Shown: one piece after another, positions 58,690 through 64,000 of the stretch | How the letters are laid out: every line of letters starts with the position of its first letter | Numbering within the stretch: the first letter of the stretch is position 1 | Origin: Flavobacterium anhuiense | GTDB lineage: Bacteria; Bacteroidota; Bacteroidia; Flavobacteriales; Flavobacteriaceae | Direction of reading: 5' to 3' | Assembly (NCBI RefSeq): GCF_004151235.1 | Contig: NZ_JUIV01000014.1 | Span: 1-64,000 of the forward strand | Length of the DNA: 64,000 nucleotides | Position numbers and translations under genes: made by a program | Notes under the pieces: model-generated | Seen by the model: the letters and a program-made list of their open reading frames with translations, nothing else | The model's database searches: none | Told to the model about the DNA's origin: nothing

Positions 58690-61617
58690 TTAAAAATTAA
58701 GAATGAATTCGGTGATATTCGTATCTGACGGAAGCTGTAATTTTTTGCGAATGCGATAACGGGTATCTTCAACTCCTCTAACCGAAATTCCTAAAAGCGG
58801 TGCAATTTCTTTTGTATTAAAGTTCATTCGCAGATAAGCACACAAGCGCATATCACGAGGAGTCAATTCTGGATAAGTCGATTTTAACCGTTGCATAAAA
58901 TTATCGTGCAATTGATTGAAGATTTCTTCAAACTCATTCCAATGTTTGTCGCCCTGCAATTCGTGATCGATAAGTTTATTGATTTTCGTCAGCAGACTAA
59001 AATTTACATTTGGATCATTCTTCTTATCAATCTGTGCGATTAATTCTTTTATCGAAAGTAAAATTTCGTTCAAATGAATCAAATTGACCGTGTTTGAAGC
59101 CACCTTAGCATTCTTGAGATTTATGGTCGTTTCAAGATTTTCTCGAACAATAGCCATATTCTGCTGTTCCAATGTGAGTTTCTGTTCGTTAAGTTCGGCA
59201 CGGCTTCGAAGCAACTCTCTTTCCTGATTCTCTATCAATTGATGGCGTTGGCGCTCAGCAACAGATTTCTGATATCTAACAATTAAATAAATTACAATGC
59301 TATAAAGCGCAAAATAAATTAAGTAAGCCCAAAAAGTTCTATACCAAGGGGGCAAAACTTCAAAACGAAAAACAGCTTCTTCGCTCACTACATCGTACAT
59401 ATTTTTTGCCCTTACGTGAAAGACATATTCGTTTTCGGGCAAATTGGTATATTCTTTCTCGGTCTGAAGACTATAATCTGACCAAGTTGGCTCAAAACCT
59501 TCTAGCCAATATTCATATTTCGTCGCATCGGCATCTTCAAAACATAATGATGCAAAAGAAAAATGAAGCGCATTATTAGAATATGGAAGTACCGTCGAAA
59601 GTATATCATTTACAGATCCTGTTTTATTTGGCAAAACATCATAACGACTGGAAAACAACAGACTATCTTTCGGAAAAATGCATTTTACTTCAGAAATAAC
59701 CGCTTTATATTTTGTTTTATATTTCTTGTTTTTAATAGCACTGTAATGAATCAAACCTTCTTGAGTTCCCAAAAAAACATCACCGCTTTTTGTAGTCTGA
59801 ATATTTTCAAAACCTGGAACATATATGTAGCGAAGCTTTCGAAAAGGAAGCTCTTCAATCTTAAAGCTTCCATTTTTCTGCCTGCTCATTTTACCCGTAT
59901 TTTCACCGGAAATGAACCAGATATTATCCTGATGGTCCGGTTTTAATAATCGAATATGATTTTCTAACCCCAGATATTTTTTGAAAACAGGATCTGGAAT
60001 CATTTTTTTAGAAGACAAATCCTGTCTGTAAACGCCTTTTGTTGTTCCAAATAAAATCTGATTATCCACTTTAAATGTATTCAAAAACAAACTCGACGGA
60101 AAACCATTTTTATCGTTATAAAACTGAATATCAATAACCGAATCAAATAACTCATTGAATTTAAGTTTGTAAATTCCTTTATAACCGTGTGCAACCCAAA
60201 TGTTCCCTTGTTTATCGGTTTCCATAATTCTGCTGCTTTCATCAAAACCTTTTATACGATGCTGAAAAACCCAAGAACCATTTATTTTTTTCAAAAGATA
60301 CAATCCTGTATAACCTCCAACAAGCAGTAAATCTGAATGATTTGGAATTAGGATTCCTTGCCAAGCGCCATCAATTTTTGCCAACGCTTTCGCGGAATCT
60401 CCATTGATTTCAAATATTCCGTTTTTCTCAAAAGCTAGTAACGAATTGCCAAAAACTCCCACATTCCAAACATTTTCAGACATTCCAGCAATATGCTGAA
60501 AAGTTACGTTTTCTCTTTTTCCGCTTTTATAAGCTTCCCAATCCAGCCAAAATAAACCGTTGTCCGTGCCGATATATAATTTATTTTGGTAAATCTGACT
60601 GCAATAGATTTTGGTTTCAGAATTAGTGCTGTCAATAATTTTAGACAAAGGAGATGAAATCTGAATCAGTGAAATTCCGCCTTTGAGCGTCACCCATAAA
60701 TTGCCTTCCTTATCAATTTTAAAGTTGGTCACATATTCATTCTGAAGTCCCATTTGTTTGTCAATATGCTGAATCAAATGTCCTTCACCGTCTATAACTA
60801 TCAACCCCGATTGACGGGTTCCGATTCCGAAATAGCCATCAGAAAGCTGAATTCCTGCCGAAATCTGATTCTGCTTCAGCAAATGATCCACTTCTGTTGT
60901 AAATGGTTTAATTTGATTTTCATCGAAAATGAAAAGGCCATTTTTTTGAGTGAATAGCAAAAGTCCGTTTTTGGCTTGAAAAATCTTTCGAACCTGCATT
61001 CCAACAAACTTTTGACCATTTTCTACTGGAACTAAAGTATCGTTTTTTAGTTTTAATAATCCTTTCTCGTTATCCGAAACATAAATTTCTTTCCCAACTT
61101 CGAAGAAATCATCAAAAGCTTTTTTTGCATTTATTACCTTGATTTTATTGCTTTTATAAATAAAAATCCTTTCATAAGAGAAAAAAATCACTTCGTCATT
61201 TCGAATGACCGTATGTAGCACATCACCAAAATTAAGAGCCGATTTAGGAAGCAGTCTCACTAAAGAAGTATATTGATATTGCCCGTTTGGAAGTTGAATC
61301 ACAAACCCGAAATCACCTTGGGCGCCAACATATAGTTTATCGTTTTTATCAATTGCCATCGAACGAACCATACTTCGGTTTTCTGGCTGTGTCACAATCG
61401 CCCAACGAACGCCATCAAACTGCATGATTCCAAAATGATTGGCAAAAAACATCATGCCTTTAGAATCTTGTAAAACATCCCAATTCTCCGATGCGGCTTT
61501 ATAGGCTTTCGGACTATAATTGGCTATAAAGGGAACTCCAATCTTTTTGATTTGGGAATTGATAACCAGAGAAAATAATAGGAATAGAAGTAAAATTCTA
61601 GTTTTAAATTTCATCAT
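58690..61617 (-). CDS. SusR-like membrane regulator: propeller, Y_Y_Y, TM, LuxR HTH
   Basis: A 975-residue transcriptional regulator spanning the inner membrane. After a signal peptide (residues 1-21) the periplasmic part is a two-component-regulator-type propeller, then a Y_Y_Y domain (about 690-757; EYWLEGFEPTWSDYSLQTEK). One membrane helix (about 759-779) and a coiled-coil (RAELNEQKLTLEQQN) lead to a C-terminal LuxR-type HTH (LTPRDMRLCAYLRMNFNTKE, then LLGISVRGVEDTRYRIRKKL). It lacks any histidine-kinase or receiver domain, so it is a one-component sensor like SusR rather than a hybrid system. It probably controls the three glycanase genes. Confidence 0.92.
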   Translation of the reverse strand: MMKFKTRILLLFLLFSLVINSQIKKIGVPFIANYSPKAYKAASENWDVLQDSKGMMFFANHFGIMQFDGVRWAIVTQPENRSMVRSMAIDKNDKLYVGAQGDFGFVIQLPNGQYQYTSLVRLLPKSALNFGDVLHTVIRNDEVIFFSYERIFIYKSNKIKVINAKKAFDDFFEVGKEIYVSDNEKGLLKLKNDTLVPVENGQKFVGMQVRKIFQAKNGLLLFTQKNGLFIFDENQIKPFTTEVDHLLKQNQISAGIQLSDGYFGIGTRQSGLIVIDGEGHLIQHIDKQMGLQNEYVTNFKIDKEGNLWVTLKGGISLIQISSPLSKIIDSTNSETKIYCSQIYQNKLYIGTDNGLFWLDWEAYKSGKRENVTFQHIAGMSENVWNVGVFGNSLLAFEKNGIFEINGDSAKALAKIDGAWQGILIPNHSDLLLVGGYTGLYLLKKINGSWVFQHRIKGFDESSRIMETDKQGNIWVAHGYKGIYKLKFNELFDSVIDIQFYNDKNGFPSSLFLNTFKVDNQILFGTTKGVYRQDLSSKKMIPDPVFKKYLGLENHIRLLKPDHQDNIWFISGENTGKMSRQKNGSFKIEELPFRKLRYIYVPGFENIQTTKSGDVFLGTQEGLIHYSAIKNKKYKTKYKAVISEVKCIFPKDSLLFSSRYDVLPNKTGSVNDILSTVLPYSNNALHFSFASLCFEDADATKYEYWLEGFEPTWSDYSLQTEKEYTNLPENEYVFHVRAKNMYDVVSEEAVFRFEVLPPWYRTFWAYLIYFALYSIVIYLIVRYQKSVAERQRHQLIENQERELLRSRAELNEQKLTLEQQNMAIVRENLETTINLKNAKVASNTVNLIHLNEILLSIKELIAQIDKKNDPNVNFSLLTKINKLIDHELQGDKHWNEFEEIFNQLHDNFMQRLKSTYPELTPRDMRLCAYLRMNFNTKEIAPLLGISVRGVEDTRYRIRKKLQLPSDTNITEFILNF

Positions 61618-61778
61618 TCTGCAGGGGTCTGTAGGTTAGTTTTGTGATTTTTTGGAATCACAATCCAGAAAATACTTCTTTGGGAAAAGTCATTTTCTAG
61701 ACAAAAACATTCTTCCTATTAAATGTATTAATAACAATTATTCATTATTATCAAAGTAAAAAAGAGAATGTCGAAATT

Positions 61779-61807
61779 CAAATATATAAAATTTTATTTT
61801 ATTGCAA
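61779..61807 (-). promoter_or_regulatory. Promoter of the SusR-like gene
   Basis: On the minus strand TTG (61805-61807) and an exact TAnnTTTG (61779-61786) are separated by 18 bases, near the Bacteroidota consensus spacing. It lies about 160 bp before the start codon, so a long leader is implied. Confidence 0.5.
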
Positions 61808-61895
61808 CAAATTACATTTTACTGAGCGAATTTGATAATTAAGAAATGTGGCAATTAGAAAATTAAACTTTGTCAAAGTGCAAAAAGATGTTCTT

Positions 61896-62120
61896 CATTC
61901 CGTAGGAATGTCTGGTTGGTAGATTTTCGAATTAGATTCAGAGTTACACGTTCCGTAGGAACGTTTGGTTGGTAGATTTTTAATTGGATTTATCACGATA
62001 CGTTCCTTAGGAACGTTTGAACATACGTATAACATTCTTTACGCAAAAACACGTGTCCCTACAGGACACTATGCAAATGCGTTTTTATTTTTCTACCGAC
62101 CAAATATTCCTAACGGAATA
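61896..62120. repeat. Second REP-like palindrome array
   Basis: Five cores: cattccgtaggaatg (61896-61910), cgttccgtaggaacg (61949-61963), cgttccttaggaacg (62001-62015), gtgtccctacaggacac (62053-62069) and tattcctaacggaata (62105-62120). Three share the flank tttggttggtag or tctggttggtag, as at the RAYT locus. It fills most of the 596-bp gap between the SusR-like and HAD genes; no gene is seen here. Confidence 0.85.
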
Positions 62121-62136
62121 ATTTAATCGTAAAACA

Positions 62137-62167
62137 AACCCGACAGGTTTTAAAAACCTGTTGGGCT
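62137..62167 (-). terminator. Hairpin after the HAD gene
   Basis: aacccgacaggttt pairs with aaacctgttgggct through two G-T wobbles around a short loop, about 45 bp past the HAD stop. A related repeat word follows to 62200. Confidence 0.55.
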
Positions 62168-62213
62168 TAATTTAAAACTTGAAACCCAAAACTTAAAACA
62201 AAACAATTACATC

Positions 62214-62873
62214 TTAAACTCCAAGTTTTTCACTTAACTCTTCATAAGAAATAAAAAGCTCCGCTCCTTCTTCTTTTAAATCCTCATTATTGAAACCATT
62301 TGCAAAGCCATACACTTTAAATCCGCCACTTACTCCTGCCTTTACGCCAGCTTTACTATCTTCAACCACGATACATTCTTTTACTTCAAACCCCATTATT
62401 GCAGCTGCATGAAGAAATATTCCGGGCTCTGGTTTCCAGCTGTCAATTTGATACGAACTAAATATTTTACTTTCAAATCTATCCAGCAATCCTGCTACTT
62501 CAAGATTCAAACGAATTTTATCTACTGGTCCGCTCGATGCGACGCAATATGGAATTTCTAATTTTTCAATATTTTCTATAAAATCGATAATGCCTTTCAT
62601 TGGTTTGACTTGCGTTTTAAAAGCTTCAAAACTCTTTTCTCGATATTCTGTTTCAAAATTCTCTGGAAGTTTCTGATCAATTGCTTCTTCAATATGCCTG
62701 AAACAATCTTTCAAGTTTCGACCATTAAAATGACGATAAGCATCTTCCAATTCCATTTCAAATCCATGTTCCTGTGCCATTGAAAGCAATATTCCGTTGC
62801 CTATTTTTTCTGTATCGACCAATACTCCGTCACAATCGAAAATAATACATTTAACCATTTTGTTGATTTTCAT
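62214..62873 (-). CDS. HAD-family sugar-phosphate phosphatase / beta-phosphoglucomutase-like
   Basis: A 219-residue cytoplasmic HAD hydrolase, subfamily I. Motif I is IIFDCDGVLVDTEKIG near residues 11-26 (DxD), motif II Ser in VASSGPVDKIR near 112, motif III Lys in SWKPEPGIF near 147, and motif IV IVVEDSKAGVKAG near 169. The helical cap covers about 30-95. Members dephosphorylate sugar phosphates such as 6-phosphogluconate or fructose-1-phosphate. It is transcribed alone and diverges from the DUF4861 gene. Confidence 0.9.
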   Translation of the reverse strand: MKINKMVKCIIFDCDGVLVDTEKIGNGILLSMAQEHGFEMELEDAYRHFNGRNLKDCFRHIEEAIDQKLPENFETEYREKSFEAFKTQVKPMKGIIDFIENIEKLEIPYCVASSGPVDKIRLNLEVAGLLDRFESKIFSSYQIDSWKPEPGIFLHAAAIMGFEVKECIVVEDSKAGVKAGVSGGFKVYGFANGFNNEDLKEEGAELFISYEELSEKLGV

Positions 62874-63071
62874 TTAATTATATAATCTCCCGAAATCAAA
62901 ATCAGGAAATGTAAATTACGAAAAATAATCTATTTCATTTTCAAAGCTTTTCTGCTCATTTTCAAACTTCTGTACAGAATTACTCCTATTCTGTATTTTC
63001 AATTCCGTTTTGATTTGTACTTTTATAATCCTATCAAACCTAATTTTTGAAATATTAAAAATCGAAGAATT

Positions 63072-64000
63072 TTGAAAAAACATCTTTTTATCATAACCAT
63101 TCTGACAGCTAATTTTACTGCTTTTTCTCAGAATAAAATCATTACCGTTGCCAACAATTTAAAAGTTGACAGAGAATTTGAAACTATCGAATTGACTAAA
63201 AAGTCACTTGGGTTAAATGCAGATTCGAAACTTGAAAATTATGCCGTAAAAGAAATTGGCAGCAATACTTTCTTAGAAACACAAACAGTAGATAATGATG
63301 GCGACGGAAAAGCAGATGCATTGCTTTTTCAGCCTAAAATAAAAGCTTCTTCAAAACAGGATTTTGAAGTTTTAGTTGGAACAAATCCTTCAGCTTCAAA
63401 AGTAATCAGCTGTTATTCTCGCTTTGTTCCAGAACGCACAGACGATTATGCTTGGGAAAACAACAAAGTTGCCTTTAGAACTTATGGTCCTGTAGCTCAA
63501 AAAATGGTTGAAGATAAAATTCCAGGCGGAACGCTAACCAGCGGAATTGATGCGTGGCTAAAAAGAGTCGATTATCCAATCATTAATAAATGGTACGAAA
63601 AAGCCACTAACGGAACAGGAACGTATCATAGAGATACTGGTGAAGGTTTGGATAATTTTCACGTTGGCGACAGTCGCGGTGTGGGGGGAATTGCAGTAAA
63701 TGTGGACGGAAAATATTATTTTTCTAAAAATTTCATCAGTTGGAAAACTATTACAACGGGGCCAATTAGAACTAGTTTTATTTTGACTTATGCAGATTGG
63801 GATGCAAAAGGAAATAAAATAACGGAATCGAAATTAATCAGTTTAGATTATGGAAGCCAGCTTTCGCGTTTTGAAATCAATATTACGGGAACCAAACAAA
63901 TTGCTACTGGATTAACGCTTCATGATAAAAAAGGAACAATCGGAACGAATGTAAAAGAAGGCTGGTTGAGTTATTGGGAACCTATAGATGATTCTGAAAT
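63072..64000 (+). CDS. DUF4861-family exported protein, TTG start, cut by window edge
   Basis: A frame open from a TTG at 63072 to the end of the window (at least 309 codons). An in-frame stop at 63048-63050 and absence of any ATG between make TTG the likely start; it leads straight into a signal peptide (KKHLFIITILTANFTAFSQ). The mature part has VDNDGDGKADALLFQPK near 77-93, YHRDTGEGLDNFHVGDSRGV near 185-204 and AVNVDGKYYFSKNFISWKT, which I associate with DUF4861. Members occur in pectin and alginate utilisation loci. The C-terminus lies outside the window. Confidence 0.72.
   Translation, partial: MKKHLFIITILTANFTAFSQNKIITVANNLKVDREFETIELTKKSLGLNADSKLENYAVKEIGSNTFLETQTVDNDGDGKADALLFQPKIKASSKQDFEVLVGTNPSASKVISCYSRFVPERTDDYAWENNKVAFRTYGPVAQKMVEDKIPGGTLTSGIDAWLKRVDYPIINKWYEKATNGTGTYHRDTGEGLDNFHVGDSRGVGGIAVNVDGKYYFSKNFISWKTITTGPIRTSFILTYADWDAKGNKITESKLISLDYGSQLSRFEINITGTKQIATGLTLHDKKGTIGTNVKEGWLSYWEPIDDSE

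Noticed and set aside
59563..59946. 127-codon plus-strand frame
   Set aside because: Fully antisense to the SusR-like gene, rich in Arg/Ile/Phe as a shadow frame.
58690..61617. Hybrid two-component system (HTCS)
   Set aside because: The propeller and Y_Y_Y parts fit, but there is no histidine kinase or receiver domain; the protein goes from coiled-coil straight to a LuxR-type HTH.
1..64000. tRNA, rRNA, riboswitch or prophage
   Set aside because: No cloverleaf-like sequence, rRNA segment, conserved riboswitch core or phage structural gene was recognised on reading both strands; short RNAs could still be missed without a covariance search.

Overview
The window reads as a chromosomal segment of a Flavobacterium-type Bacteroidota, probably a plant- or soil-associated species near F. 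johnsoniae. The evidence is A+T-rich intergenic DNA, TAnnTTTG -7 promoter elements, a SusC/SusD pair with an ECF sigma/FecR pair, type IX secretion C-terminal domains, and dense small palindromic repeats between genes. No rRNA, tRNA, CRISPR array or prophage was recognised. Genus-level assignment is an inference from gene content.

Region 1 (about 0.1-19 kb) is a plant pectin and deoxy-sugar module. It has a GH78 alpha-L-rhamnosidase, an AraC regulator divergent from an Fsr-like MFS exporter, and an operon of a secreted beta-helix hydrolase with a C-terminal L-rhamnose/L-fucose mutarotase-like domain, a Gfo/Idh oxidoreductase and a sodium:solute symporter. Then come a GH28 polygalacturonase-like enzyme, an L-fuconolactonase-type amidohydrolase, an SDR of L-fucose dehydrogenase type, a zinc MDR dehydrogenase, a second Gfo/Idh protein and a FucP-type permease. 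Together these suggest release of fucose/rhamnose from pectin, import, and oxidative (non-phosphorylative) breakdown. The sugar-acid dehydratase and final cleavage enzyme are not in the window. A perfect operator palindrome abuts the GH28 promoter, and a near copy lies downstream of the second Gfo/Idh promoter.

Region 2 (19-31 kb) has a small secreted basic protein, an RND efflux operon (MFP-RND-OMF) divergent from a LytS/LytTR two-component pair, a DUF3861 gene, a PQQ sugar dehydrogenase lipoprotein and two thioredoxin-fold proteins.

Region 3 (31-39 kb) is accessory. It has four co-directed genes that look like an orphan immunity array (one is SMI1/KNR4, one has a decayed duplicate), a DsbA-family lipoprotein, a RAYT transposase inside REP-like palindromes, a CinA-type amidase, and a group of small acidic or membrane proteins that includes a 34-residue ORF.

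Region 4 (39-50 kb) is a SusCD system with FecR and an ECF sigma factor, next to a secreted Ca-dependent PI-PLC-like enzyme and a secreted metallophosphoesterase. This may be a phospholipid or inositol-phosphate scavenging locus. Region 5 (50-62 kb) encodes three large type IX-secreted multidomain enzymes (GH18, GH64, GH16), all suited to fungal cell walls, followed by a SusR-like regulator with propeller, Y_Y_Y and LuxR domains. The right end has a second REP-like array, a HAD phosphatase and the start of a TTG-initiated DUF4861 gene.
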